From Leptasterias polaris (Eukaryota > Echinodermata > Asteroidea > Forcipulatida > Asteriidae), in the NCBI GenBank assembly GCA_037783415.1, contig JAZGTN010000024.1, positions 124,001-188,000 on the forward strand: DNA of 64,000 bases, in the 5' to 3' direction. Both the position numbers and the translations under genes were made by a program. This document shows positions 25,534 through 37,394 of the stretch, one piece after another (the stretch's first letter is position 1; each line of letters starts with the position of its first letter). The notes beneath the pieces are model-generated. The model ran no database searches. It saw only the letters and a list, made by a program, of their open reading frames with translations, and was not told where the DNA came from.

Positions 25534-25889
25534 TTTTTTTCAAAACATTTAAATTAACTGAACTTAACAAACGCTCACGAGGGCAAACAGCATTAGAAAT
25601 AGAATATTATTTAGAACGGATTTGTGGTTCAAGAACCCGATGCACAAAACCCAATAGCAAACGGCACCGTAAGCGGACGGTGCAGAGTACAACTGCACGC
25701 AAGAAGGAAGAGCAAATTTAGCCAAAGTTGCGACTTTTGCTATTACATGTACCGCAATAAAAAGTTTGTTTTTTTCTTCACGATTGCTATGTACAGTGAG
25801 GGATGATGCGACTACACTAAAGAGTCCGTAGAAGGCCTGTAAGAATGAAATCATATCTTGCTCCCTCTAGCCATATCTTCATTCTAGTG

Positions 25890-26063
25890 TCAGTGGTTGA
25901 TGATGCTGAGGTCAATGTCACCCTGTGCCTTCTCATCGTCTGCGACGTCGTACTCACACGATATACACTTCCTCATTCGGCTGGAGTTGGCGGAGGGAGC
26001 GAGGACCATGTCGTACAACGCACCAGCTATGATGCCACCCAGGATCGGTCCGATCCAGTACAC
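25890..26063 (-). CDS. AQP4-like: Aquaporin exon 3 (helix 6 and C-terminal tail)
   Basis: Encodes VYWIGPILGGIIAGALYDMV, then a polar tail with SSRMRKCISCEYDVADDEKA and a TGA stop. Confidence 0.95.
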   Translation of the reverse strand: MYWIGPILGGIIAGALYDMVLAPSANSSRMRKCISCEYDVADDEKAQGDIDLSIINH

Positions 26064-29000
26064 CTATAATCACAAAAGGGGAAAACAGATAAAGATTTGA
26101 AGTATGCTGCATGGCCGCATCCGATTATAAGCGACTTCAACAATAGCGCCACATTGATTCAAGGAAAGACAGTGTGTTAAAAAGTTGCAGTCACAGTTTG
26201 CGCCACCAACGCCGTGTCAACCACATCCGCGTATCCAAGGTGACCTTTTAGCAGACATGCCAACCTCTGGGATCACAAAACTGTATTCTGAAACCCCAAA
26301 ACCTGTATTTTTCCTTAAAAACCTGTATTTTTGAAAAAAAATGCATAAAAGAGTTTAGCCCCCCCCCCCCCCCAAAAGGGTGTTCTGTCATGTCTGTTTC
26401 GGTTTCCCGTGCCACGACCCTAAACTTTTTATTCGACTTAAAAAAAAAAAAATTATCAAAAAAAAATTAAATGTCAGACTTTGACCAACCAAACATGTTT
26501 TTAACAAAATTGAACTAAAAACCAGAATACATCCACTGATATCTCTGTGATTTTGGTCTCATGATTTTGTGATCCACGGTCGTCGCGTCGTGTTTCGTGG
26601 AAGTACACAGCGCGCATGGTGTACAAGACAATGCGCAATCTGAAAATTGCGCAAACCTTTACTCGATAGGCAATGGGAGCTGCCGATTCTGCAAGAGTTT
26701 GTCCAATTCGTTGTGCAGCTGAACGAGAGTGGACAAGAGAAGTCGCAAGCGGACGATTTGGGGCAACCTTTTAGCCGAAAATTTATATTTTTTGAAAGAT
26801 ATCTGACACAATCATACCTCCATATTAACAAAAAAACATCTCCTGCGTACCTCCATCCATTCCATATTGTGAGGGATGCTGCTTACAAATTACATAACAA
26901 AATAACATTATTGATAAATTAATTATTTTCTCCCTTTTTTGGACGCTTTTATGAAGTCCCACTTCGCTGAATATTCTCCTTTAAATGACTGCTTCCTTTT
27001 ATTCGACGAGGTCGAAGCCATAATCAGATATTTATATTACAATTTCATGCAGAGTGCTAAAAAAAATCCCCAAAACAGCGTGAACTGACACTGACAGCTC
27101 TCGAAAGGCGAACAATCGTAACCTTTTGCATGCAGTGTTCCGATTGGTTAATACAGGTTTGTTTACATACCATGCACCAATAACTGACGCGCTTACGAAT
27201 AATTGGTGATAAACGAGCCTCCGCTGCCTCGTGCCCACAGACAACCTCGCTAACATGGGTAGCGCGTGCGCCGTATCGATCATTCTGGGAAAGAAAATAA
27301 TTGCGCGGCGAGATTGTACACCATTGGAAACGAGGTTGTACCACATGGCTTAATAGCGCTAGCTTTAGTTAGTATAGTATTTCTCGCAGCCGTTTTGGGG
27401 GAATGGAATTATTTTTGCGGTGGCGGTGGTCAAAACCGTATTTTTTTTGCAAAACCTGTACACCCGTATTTTTAACGAAAACCCGTACGAAATACGGGAA
27501 AAACGTACTAGTTGGCATGTCTGTTTTAGTACTAATGTTTTTCACGGAATGCCACTTTTTATCGATCAACATGAATCGACAGACATCATGTTCTCTGTTT
27601 TTTATTTTTAAATCCAACTATTGGAGACAGTGTAGTTTTGTTCTTTTTCTTTTTGGCCCCAGGAAAAATTATCGCATTGGTCGCACCATGGAGGTAAGAA
27701 TACTTGTACTTCTACCTCCATGGTCGCACATCATCAGTTAAAAACAAAAACCGTTTTACTCTTCCCGCAGTGTAAAGGAGACTGTAAAACCTTACCCAGT
27801 GTGAGGTATAGTTTCCTGATATGACTGCAGATGCTAAAGTACGGGCCGGGTTCATGCTAGCACCAGTGATTCGTATCTGTATAGGGTAGCCAAACAAAGA
27901 TAAAGAAAACAATGCAATATTAATAATATTAAAGATCGAAAGGATGCCGCCTCAACAAAAACGATTACAACAACAACAACACCAACATCAAAAACAACAA
28001 CAACGACGACGACGAGAAAGACAACAATAACAACAACAACAAACGCAACGACACCAACAACGAAACAACGAATTCGATTCAACTTTTAAATTATAACTTA
28101 AAGTTCGGAATTTGAGGCAAGACTCTGTCTCAGAGGCGGGTACAGTTACAGAGGAACATTGGCTGTGAGCAGTGGCAAGAACGAGAATGGGGCAGGGATT
28201 GGAGCCCCCCCCCCCCTCCCTCTCAGAATCCTTGCCCCCATTAGATAGCAAAATGCACAAAAATGAATTGTTCGATAAGACAAAAATCCCCCAGTTTATG
28301 TCTTTGCCCCCCCCCCCCCCCATAAGGTTTATCGCGATTCAGAATCGCAATGGATCATGGGAGGGCAGAGGGGGCAAATGCTACAGTCGGTCGTCGTGCG
28401 CGAGTTCCCGGGTTGCCCCCTTTCACTACACTTATAGGGCGCACCACACTAAATAAACTCCCATAGGAACCAATGCTAAATGATAAATATTCAAAAATAC
28501 TCAAAAAATCGTGAAAGTCTCTCAGCCTCTTGAAAACCAATCAAACATATTTTCGGACGACTGAACTTCAGAATTCTTTTCAATTTTTGCCAGGTCAGCC
28601 GTTTGGAATTTTTGCTAACTACCCCAGAAGAAAAAAACGCGAAAATTTGTTTTTTTCCAAAACCGACTTGCAGCCAGTTTTCGTGAAGCACTTCTCCACT
28701 TTCCCGGTCAAATAGGGCCAACTTTAACGCCTAAATTTATCAAGTCTCCTCAAAAGTTGAAGCACAGAACCCCCAGGTTGTGGTAGATTATTATATTTAC
28801 ACAATCTATTAATTGCATGACCCCCAAAACGTTGTAATTAAAAATAAGTTGTGGGTTTACAAATGTCCCCCCTTTCTTCATATCAAAAGTTGAGGAAAAA
28901 TAAGACAGTGCAATCTCCATAAAACATCAGATTTATTGTATTCTTCCATTGAGCTGTGTACAAATCGTTCCTGCAGGAAGTCCAGGCTCTGTGGCTCTTT

Positions 29001-31277
29001 TGTAAACATGTGATGTCACAGGTCACATGGTCTATAGGGGAGGGGGGAGGGGCTGAGATTCTTTTTAGTTTGATGAATGCACATTGATGCAGTGTGCCAT
29101 CAAAATAAGGAGGCGTTGTATCATGTTCCTTGGTGTTGGAGTGGGGGTCGGGCGCCGGGAGCTCTTGATAGAAGATGGTCACACGCCACTCAACTGTTTG
29201 CGATTGACTTGGACCATGACTCCGTGCTTGGACATGCAAGACGTTTATCGCCTCACTGCGGTGAGTGGTCCCTGCAGTGTATGCCAAATTCGACCTAGGT
29301 TTTGGCATGCTGGCATCTATAATGATAGTTCTAAAACTTGCGTACTACCAGTTTGGGATTTGGATAAGGCGCCAAGACCATTCAACCCCATGGTTGGAAC
29401 ATCCAAGAAGGAAATTACTAATATTATAAACCTTTTGTCTTTGCCTTCTCTTTTCCCCCACAGATATCCACATTTTTACTTTTAGTCTGCCTTATCTACA
29501 AATTATTTACTTTTTCTCCCTCTTCCAATCTTCCATTTTGTGCTTTGTGTTTCCAACCTCTTGTGGTCAAACCATCCCCTTCCCTCCACAACCCACCACC
29601 CACTTTATGGTCTTAATAATCCATGTTTACACCCTGCAAGTCTGAGTATATAACCAGGTGAGGTTTGCGGTAGCGCCATGTGTAAATCTCTTTTGAGTAG
29701 TGTTGGTTCTGAAAATAACCGGTGGTTGACAACACAACGTTTCGACCAGTATGCTCTGATCGTCTAGTCTCCTAAAGACGATCAGATCATACTGGTCGAA
29801 ACGTGTGTTGTCAACCACCGGTTCTTTTCAGAACCAACACTACTCAAAAGAGATTTACACATGGTGCTACCGCACTTGACTGCTCTTGATACTCTTGTAT
29901 ACATCATGTTTATGTGTGTTGTGTTGTCATTTAGCCTTCGAGAAAGACTCTGCTACTCTAGGGTCGAAACGTCAGGCCACTAACTAATTTGTGCAAAGTT
30001 CAAGCACTAATAATCTGTAATTATTTGAATCTATGTACAGTTTTCCTACTTGATATATGCGCCTGTGACCTTACAGAAAATGAAGCATTGATGGTGCTCT
30101 GGTGTCACTGGTGCGAAGGCCTACCCAATACAAACAGAGCTAAATTATAAAGAGAAAGGCGGGGCTGAATCCAATACGTGTCAAAGCTGACAGTCGGCGA
30201 ACAATTCCAGTTTCTGCCGCTGCGTCATTTCATTTTTGCCATACACTTTCTGGTAAATGGCTACAATCTGAAGGAATAACAATTAATCTAAATTCCGGGA
30301 TGGGTTTCTCTATTGTCTATAGATTCTAACAGCGCCCTCATTATGTGTGGTGTGATGAGACTGCAGGGCGCACTGAGCATGAAATCAACAATCATCAAAC
30401 TACTGTCAACCCCCCCCCCTATCTCCAAAGGGTTTGAATGAAACCTATACTTGGGGAAAACCCTAAAATATCTTCTTTCAACTTTATCTTTGATTTCCTT
30501 CCATTCATCATCATGTATACATACACGAACATAGGGCTGTACGGCTCTTATAAACAATTTATAACGACCATTTTTTAAATGACTTTTTCTTACCACCTAC
30601 TACGTACTAGCGCTCTGCTACTATATCGATACAACAAGTACAAGTAGGCCTACAAAACGTACAATATTTATAATAAGATCTGTTAACTAAAATTGAATAT
30701 ATATTATTACTGAACTCACCGCGGCAAAGTGACCAAGAGCAACGGACAGACCGATCGCCAGTGGGCCGGAGCCTGTGAAGCCCTTGCGGTGGGGATCAAC
30801 TGTGGAAAACACGGTAAAAACCAGCTGAAACGTGAGTAAAACCTCCACGAACAGGGCCTGGTATTCCATCACCCCCACCTGGGGTGCCGTCACACCGTAT
30901 TGCGTCCCGTTTGCCCAGTTGCTGCCGGTGGTCAGACCAAAGAGCATACCAGAGGCAGAGATGCCTCCGAGGATCTGGGCAACGATGTAGAGGATGGTTT
31001 TCAACGGGGTGATCTGATGGGTGACCAGGAACGCGATGGTCACAGCAGGGTTGAGGTGCCCGCCGCTGATGTGGGCCGTACAGTGGACGAGGGTAGCGAT
31101 ACCCAACCCAAACGCCAGGGAAATCTTCAGTAAATCAGGGACCTCATCGCCAAAAGTCACCGTGGAGGCTAGACCGAGGAACACGAAGAACAGGGTACCT
31201 ATGTACTCAGCGAGGCACGCCCTCCAAAACAGCGTGGAGCGTATCTCATCGCTCATTTTGTCCACTACTTGCGGCAT
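25890..31277 (-). CDS. AQP4-like: Aquaporin, AQP4-like, complete, three exons
   Basis: A six-helix membrane water channel. Exons 30720-31277, 27796-27876 and 25890-26063 join in phase 0 to give 270 residues, the usual length. Visible motifs are an N-terminal LAEYIGTLFFVFLG helix, AHISGGHLNPAVT with the first NPA, ITFQLVF-like LLTFQLVFTVFSTVD, AIGLSVALGHFAA, and ITGASMNPART with the second NPA and its Arg, then HWVYWIGPILGGIIAGALYD. The selectivity filter appears to be Phe (AFGLGIAT), His (ALGH), Ala and Arg. The Ala replaces the Cys of AQP1 and matches AQP4, so a strict water channel insensitive to mercury at that site is expected. The cytosolic tail is acidic and ends IDLSIINH. The start is the first ATG; a TTG further upstream is not needed. 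Confidence 0.96.
26252..27523. mobile_element. 1.27-kb DNA transposon with 6-bp target duplication, in aquaporin intron 2
   Basis: The ends CAGACATGCCAACCT and AGTTGGCATGTCTG are inverted. TTTTAG sits directly outside both ends (26246-26251 and 27524-27529). Subterminal copies of AAACCTGTATTTTT and its inverse lie near each end. Frames at 26559-26922 match no transposase I recognise, so this appears to be a non-autonomous element. A hAT-like origin is possible from the CAG...CTG ends, but those elements usually duplicate 8 bp. Confidence 0.8.
27685..27724. repeat. Small palindrome ACCATGGAGGTA...TACCTCCATGGT
   Basis: A hairpin with 14-15 bp arms and a short loop, in aquaporin intron 1 next to exon 2. 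The same arms form the centre of 12440-12565, and a half-copy is at 11862. Confidence 0.75.
27796..27876 (-). CDS. AQP4-like: Aquaporin exon 2 (second NPA)
   Basis: An 81-nt exon encoding IRITGASMNPART then LASAVISGNYTSHW. The acceptor is CTATACAG and the donor GTAAGG. Confidence 0.96.
27955..28060. repeat. CAA/CGA-rich triplet repeat tract
   Basis: Imperfect runs of CAA, ACA and ACG triplets (for example AACAACAACAACACC and ACGACGACGACGAGA) in aquaporin intron 1. It produces low-complexity open frames only. Confidence 0.8.
28945..29035 (-). repeat. Dispersed repeat (CATTGAGCTGTGTACAAATC family), copy 1
   Basis: Shares CCATTGAGCTGTGTACAAAT, CTGCAGGAAGTCCAGGCTCT and GATGTCACAGGTCACA with 58335-58425, and more loosely with 36955-37045. 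The 58-kb copy lies next to a tRNA-like B box, so this may be the body of a SINE. Confidence 0.7.
29667..29873. mobile_element. 207-bp near-perfect hairpin
   Basis: The left arm (GCGGTAGCGCCATGTGTAAA to ATGCTCTGATCGTCT) and right arm (AGACGATCAGATCATACTGG to GGTGCTACCGC) are inverses over about 95 bp with a roughly 12-nt loop. Both arms contain the word GGTCGAAACG or its inverse, shared with other repeat ends in this window. It is probably two inverted copies of a retroelement end, or a MITE. Confidence 0.8.
29920..30060 (+). repeat. Dispersed repeat end with GTCGAAACGTCAGGCC
   Basis: GAGAAAGACTCTGCTACTCT, then GGGTCGAAACGTCAGGCCAC and a T/A-rich tail. A shorter relative is at 40640-40705 (GAGAAAGACTCTGCTTGTAC). 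Confidence 0.6.
30720..31277 (-). CDS. AQP4-like: Aquaporin exon 1 (helices 1-5, first NPA)
   Basis: 186 codons from MPQVVDKMSDEIRSTLFWRA to ALGHFAA, followed by the donor GTGAGT. The extracellular loop carries a possible glycosylation site in NWANGTQYG. It is an unusually long single exon for this family, where helices 1-5 are often split. Confidence 0.96.
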
Positions 31278-31410
31278 CTTTCTCTCAGTGTCTTTTAACA
31301 ATTTCAGACGAAAAAGTTGTGTTCAGTGAATGAAATAGTCCTCTATGATGGTCATACACACATCTCAGTTTCAAGAGACAGAATGAAGTAAGTAAAAATC
31401 CAAAGTCTTT

Positions 31411-31416
31411 TTTATA
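31411..31416 (-). promoter_or_regulatory. TATA box of the aquaporin gene
   Basis: TATAAAAAA on the minus strand, 134 bp upstream of the ATG. A start site near 31385 and a 5' UTR of about 110 bases would follow. Confidence 0.55.
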
Positions 31417-31419
31417 GTG

Positions 31420-34400
31420 TCCACCTTGTCACCAACATCATCAGTTCATTCAGTATATGCACACGTCCGTCCATGGGGGCTCCCTCAATTACGATGAACG
31501 ATCCTGCAATCTACTCCACTATACTCTACTGCAATAATTACATCCTACGAATGTACATAGGTCGTGTGTTGTTTTGTGTGTGCGCGCGTACCCGCCGAGG
31601 GGGCGTTCACCGGCCTTGTATATAAACTGTACACTAGGCCTATGTTAAAATTTAAAAAGCTGACTTAAGTTAAAATGGAAAAGTGCATCGGGGCTGTGAT
31701 TTGCGTGACACGTCATTTTTGAAAAAGAAATGAGAGAAAATAAAACGCTTTAGTCAATACAGAATTTAATTGTAGAGCAATGGCACCCCCTTCAACGGCA
31801 AGAGAACCAATGTATCAAAATGTTAATATTATACTAATTATTGATACATTGTAATTTGTTCCTATAAAAACAATCAATGCTCACTGAGTTGACTTTTCGA
31901 CGGGCTGCATGCATCCATGCATCATGCTACGTAGGTTCAATATAATATATTATATGTTATATATTATAACAAATGTCCACTTTAATTCCCAAATGACGTT
32001 ATCTATTGCTGGTTCATGACATAACCACTTACTATACTAGCCCCCTTTGTTTATTTACAAGGTATGCATTTTTACGTCCTACAATGCGACTCGGTGGCAG
32101 TTGGACGTGGACCTCGGCCTTTGACATTTGATTCGTAGTTGCATATATAGAAGAACGGTATGATTTTTTTCATCTATATTTTTTTAATCAAGAAAACGAA
32201 ACTTGTCGATTTCGAACACGAACAATAGTCCATTCTTTTGTTTTTACAATTATTCACCACCATTATGTACGGGCAGTAAAGGCCGCCCGTAAAATTTCAA
32301 AGTGACATACAAAGTGACTTGTAATTTTTCTCCACTTTCATGATGACTATTGAAAAATGAGTGCATCTCAAAACTGGATTTGAAATCGGAGCCCCTCTGA
32401 GTGAACAGTTAGTAGCTATTGCATACTACCATATAATTCTTGTTTTACCCCCACCCCCACACTGTTCCCAAAATTGAACTGTTCCCATTGTTGCAGCTAG
32501 AAGGCATACAATTCCGACACATAACTTTAATAACAATACATAATGTGTCTATAGGAGCCCCGAAGCAAGCTGACAGGTCGAATGGCTTACAATTAGTTTT
32601 TTCAAAGGACGAACAACGTGGGGTGTAGGCCTATCTTTGGTAGCATGCAGAAGGGGCTCCACAACATAGGCCTATCAGACAATCTCAGAAACTACTATTT
32701 ATAGCAAAAAAAACCTGGACGGTCAGAGGTCAGAGACAAGGAGTCCAACCGGAAGGGCAGCATAGTGTGATGCGTACAATCCGAGCAAGAAGTTTAGACT
32801 TCAGCGGATGTCCGGAATACAAATAACACAGTGGGCAAACGGGCCACGCCTTTGTTGACAGGCGCGAGAGATTGATGGGAACAGTGGACATAATAGTTCC
32901 CGACCGTACAGATAATATTAACAGGAGCGTGGTCCCACTCCACATGAGCTTAGTGTTAATTTAAATCTCAATTGACTAAGAATGTTCTGAGCCGTGTTTT
33001 TAATTTGAGGACATTTGTGAGTATAAGACCACAATATCGTTAGACACGTACTTCAGATACAGTTGTTCATTTCACAAACTGTAAAGCAGACAAAGAATAG
33101 AATAAATAGTTTTCCAAACTTGAGAAAATTACCATGGCAACGTTTTTTCCCTGACTCATCGGGACCATTTTGATTGCTGCAGAACTCAGCCCATGACATG
33201 ACATTTTAGATATCGAGTCCAATTGGCTTGTTGACCAGTCGTTGACTTTGGTGTACCTTGTTCGCATTCTAGTGACAAGCAATATGATGACCTCGAACGT
33301 AAACTTGTTCGGGGCATCTCAACGAATTGTTTTGTTTACAAGGTTAAAAAACCAAGCCACAATGGCACGGTGATCCCGTGCAGTAGGGGAGAGGACACAG
33401 ACCTCCCCCCCCCCCGGGACAGAAGAGAGTGGGAGGGGGGGGGGGGCACTGAGAGTAAAATGCTCACTGAATACAAATCGTACAGCAGCAGAATTTCAAC
33501 GACTTGGAAACCTGATTCGGTGATTCAGCAATAACTCAGCCCCAAATCGTACCCTAGTACAACGTCAATTGCAAATTAACCAACTTTTGTGACACAAATC
33601 TTACCAAGAAAGCACAACAAAGGTTCAGGATGGTCACCGGCCAATATACAAGGACCTCCTTTTTGCAATCGTCGTGTGCTTGTTCTGACCGTCTCAGTTG
33701 AGTAAATTATAAGTTGCCAAGTGATGGTAGGGATACAATGCCGGGAGCAGGCTTCAACCCAGCGGCAAAATTGATCCGTCGCCTACCGCCTGTTTAGCAA
33801 GTATAACAATATTATGGCACTATCAGTCGCCGTCCATCAGCCCCCCCCCCCCCCATCCTACCCCGGCGAATTACCTTCAGTTTGACCATGGAGGAGGGGA
33901 ATCCCCCCAACATACTGCATTTGCAACCCCCTGTTCACACACCCGACCTCCCCTCCTTGCATTTGCAACCCCCTGTTCACACCCACCCTCCCCTCCTTGA
34001 GCTCCTCAATAGAAGAATAGGCCTACGCAGTGAGCACCGGGCAGTGAGTCGACAATAAAAACGGTACCCGTCACATTGTTGAAAAATCCACCAATCACCA
34101 CAGGCTACATTGCTATGGGGAATGATTCAGCACTCAACCAGATACTCTATAACTATAGTTGAGGATGAGTCGAGTACGCCCTTGAGTTTGGTACTCTGGT
34201 GTTGCTCTTCCCCCCCCGCATTGCACGACCTTGCCGATGTGACACCGGTGTCATAAAGGTACTTCTGTCCCTGCACAATTAGTCCAGCCGGATAGGATAT
34301 CCCAAATTACAAGACACGTGCATGTACGTTTAAATGATCTTCCCGCCAAGGGAACTCGGCTTACTCCTACCATACAAAAGGATTTAAGTACTAAGCTGGA

Positions 34401-35289
34401 AACAGCCAATCTGTCTCATAAGAACATTGGTTTAATAAACGTCTAACGTCTGCGACATCAATGCATTTCAAGGAAAAACTGTCTCGGGAGACACAATTTC
34501 CTAGACGACCCAGGCAATTCAGTGGGGGAAGGGGCTACAACAATCACCGGAGTGACAGTATCTCCTGCCAATGAACCGGCATAATTCCCTATCACGGATG
34601 CTGGTGAATGAGATTTGAGCTGGCCCTTCGCTACACCGTACGGGAACCAATGATTCTAAGCCGGAAGTCCGGAGTTAGGGGTAGGGATAAAAAGGGAGGA
34701 AGGACCGTTGTAGTATAACACCTAGAACAATCAAAATTACTGCCTGTTGAAATTGTTGATATATTATATTAAAAGTATGTTTCTGTATTATTACAGTGGT
34801 AATTTGGGTTGCAGAATTTATGCAGTACCACCTGGTGGTATCACCACGACCTTCAATTGAAGTTTAGCCAACGTTCACCGACACCCCAACTCCCAAACAA
34901 ACATAGCACTAAATATCGCGATTGTAAAGTTTGTTTAAAGTTTGTTTTTATTCAGTCAATCTACAAAACACTGCATGGTATGTGATTACGCAAACCAACA
35001 ATGAATAATTGTCAAAGTTGTGAATTCCATTCCATCAGAAAGGTCATCACGTCTTTCCCCAAACGATGATATAGGTGGTTTTGTTTTGTTTTTTGTTTTT
35101 CTTCGCCGTATATAATGTATGTGTAGGTACGTTCATTAAGTGCTTTACGCATTACTCTGGTTGTCAAGTCCAAATGCTGAGATATCAAGTTTGGGCGAAA
35201 TTTCCTTTGCATGACATGGCAGTATTTCAGTCGAGACATTTCTCAGGTCATAATTATCATGTATCAATAATAAATACACAACCAACATC
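31420..35289. other. Gene-free stretch upstream of aquaporin
   Basis: No coding gene recognised. Three TAGGCCTA words (31635, 32626, 32667) precede a fourth at 34018. G or C runs lie near 33406, 33436 and 33841. A two-copy tandem duplication of about 41 bp (CATTTGCAACCCCCTGTTCA) is at 33918-33999. Confidence 0.55.
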
Positions 35290-35640
35290 TTAAAGGGTGT
35301 GTACACCATTGGTAATTGCCAAAGACCTGTATCCAAACTTGATGTGACCCAACATCCCATGAAATAACAAACATGTTAAAGTTTAAGCTCAATCGGTCTT
35401 CGGAGTCATGAGAAAACAGTGAAAAAAAAACTAATGTGTTTTAACTTCTTTTCAAACATCGGAATTTATCCTGCAGGATAAAGACTATTGTTTTACTCAT
35501 TTCCTAAAAACTATGGCATTTCAAGCAAAACTATTTCAAGGGAAGTTTTCCTCCATGACCATCTTTATACCATGTAAGTTATGTGCAAATCTGTGAACAT
35601 TTATATTTTCATTCTTACCAATGTTGTACACACCCTTTAA
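35290..35640. mobile_element. 351-bp TTAA-bounded MITE (AGGGTGTGTAC family), copy 1
   Basis: TTAAAGGGTGTGTACACCAT at the left and the inverse ending CACACCCTTTAA at the right give inverted repeats of about 26 bp. The interior matches 38528-38854 over most of its length (CTCAATCGGTCTTCGGAGTC). Confidence 0.88.
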
Positions 35641-36509
35641 ACTAAGCAAGCTACCAGCACAAGGAGTCATGGTTCAAATGGCACTATACGTGGTTCAGGA
35701 AGAGATGGGTTTTGAGAACAACTTTGATGATCACCAAAAGGGCAGATATACCAAAGGCCAGAATGGGTAATGGTCTTTACCGCAAAGAACTGCGTGTCAG
35801 TGAGACGAGTAATAATGAATAATCAGATGATATGAATGCTATGAATGCTTATACTCAACAATTAGAATCTGCAAGTTTTGTTTTATTAGGAAGGTGTATA
35901 AAACACCGACATGGTTTTACAGAAACATGGCAATGCCAGACTACTACGGCCCGGGTCCAATACTAAGTCCACACTATACTTCACACAATAGCTGGATCCA
36001 GATCCCCATCTCTGATACCGGAAGCATATAAGGAAATGCCCTGAGTTATAAATAGGCAGGCCAGTTTCGAAAGCAAGGCTCTGCAATCCAGCGTTTCGAA
36101 GCCTATAGACCTTTCTTTTTCAACGTCACAGCCCAAGTTTTTGCCAACCCAGGTTGGAAAACTATGGAAAGCCATAAATGCAAAACAAAAACAGATAGGT
36201 ACAGTTTGTAACAATGTTACACAAAATATTCAAAAATAGTGCTGAATTTATTGGAAACAAAGCAACCGATCATGGGAGGTGTTTTATTTAATTAGAAGTT
36301 TGCCGAAAATGTTGAATTTGGTTAAAACATCTGTTAACACGATTGAATGTTTTACTCACATTCGGCGGTCCATGCCAACCAGCGCTGTTTGTTTATCAAC
36401 AATGGAAAGCACACATTTAGTATCTGATGGAGCATTTCGGCTCATTTTGAAAAGGGTCTATTGACCCAACTCATCTGACGTCATCACCATACCTATTTTG
36501 AGAGTCAGT

Positions 36510-36830
36510 TTGATGAATGTAATTTGGATTGCGGTAATACCACGTGTTTCTCTCCTGACGATGGCTCAAGCAAGTATTAGTCGAAACATCGGGACCAATT
36601 AAGAACCCACTCCGCGGCAGAGAACTTAATAACGAGAAATCCCCTCGATCTACCACCATGTCCTTTCTCTAAGGATCTACTAAGCGAAAGTAGTAGTCCC
36701 GGCTGATTTCCCATCTTCCGCCCAAGTAGTGCATGTATACTATTAAGGAGGACAGTTCTTTTCAGAACTGAGAAGTCTCCCGAATTCCGATAAATCTACT
36801 CCGCGGCAGTAGAATATAAAGCAAGACAAG
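36510..36830 (+). mobile_element. Probable retroelement end (possibly Penelope-like) with CTGACGA...GAAAC core
   Basis: CTGACGA at 36555-36561 and GAAAC at 36583-36587 flank a weak stem (GGCT with AGTC). CCACTCCGCGGCAG recurs diverged as CTACTCCGCGGCAG at about 36797, so the region may hold two related copies. Penelope-like elements are known to carry hammerhead-type motifs with such words. The assignment is tentative. Confidence 0.4.
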
Positions 36831-36954
36831 TTCTCAAAAGAAAAAAATCTACACAGCAAGTGGATATACACATTTTCTTTATATCATAAGTTTATTTAAA
36901 AAAAGGTAAATTGGAAGGCGCAATTTCTTTAAAATGAAAGATGATAATTATGTT

Positions 36955-37045
36955 TTTCTCAATTGAGCTATGTACAAAATCATACCAAAAATATACTAGA
37001 CTTCTGCTGCAGGCTCTTTTGATAACATGATGTCACAGGTAACGA
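36955..37045 (-). repeat. Dispersed repeat (CATTGAGCTGTGTACAAATC family), diverged copy 2
   Basis: ATTGAGCTATGTACAAAATC, GCTGCAGGCTCTTTTG and TGATGTCACAGGT parallel the copies at 28945 and 58335. Confidence 0.5.
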
Positions 37046-37394
37046 AGCCAAACCTGGTATTTCATGAGGCGTGCTGATAGCTTTGAGTTTCCCATGAAAT
37101 AACCAATATCTTATAAGTTACTTACATAACAGCTATTAAACTAACAAATGTCTTCGACATATACAAAACATATTGGCCAATGACAATGGCCAATTCTATT
37201 TCAAATAAACTTGACCCCAAACCCATAAAACAAACAGCAAAATACCCCTTAAACAAACACAGAATACACGCAGACAAAAACATCAATACATCCATAAAGA
37301 AAACCCGGTCGGCCCTGAGATGAAGTGAAAACAATACTATTGAACTTGGAATGACTGTTCACGTTGATTATTATAGGATACCGTTTTAGTACTA

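Noticed and set aside
28883..29485. Long overlapping frames on both strands in aquaporin intron 1
   Set aside because: No domain, no splice signals in register, and part of the region is a dispersed repeat also seen at 58335.
30717..31301. Aquaporin start at an upstream TTG (31301)
   Set aside because: A TTG start is not expected in an animal gene. The first ATG at 31277 gives a normal N-terminus and length.
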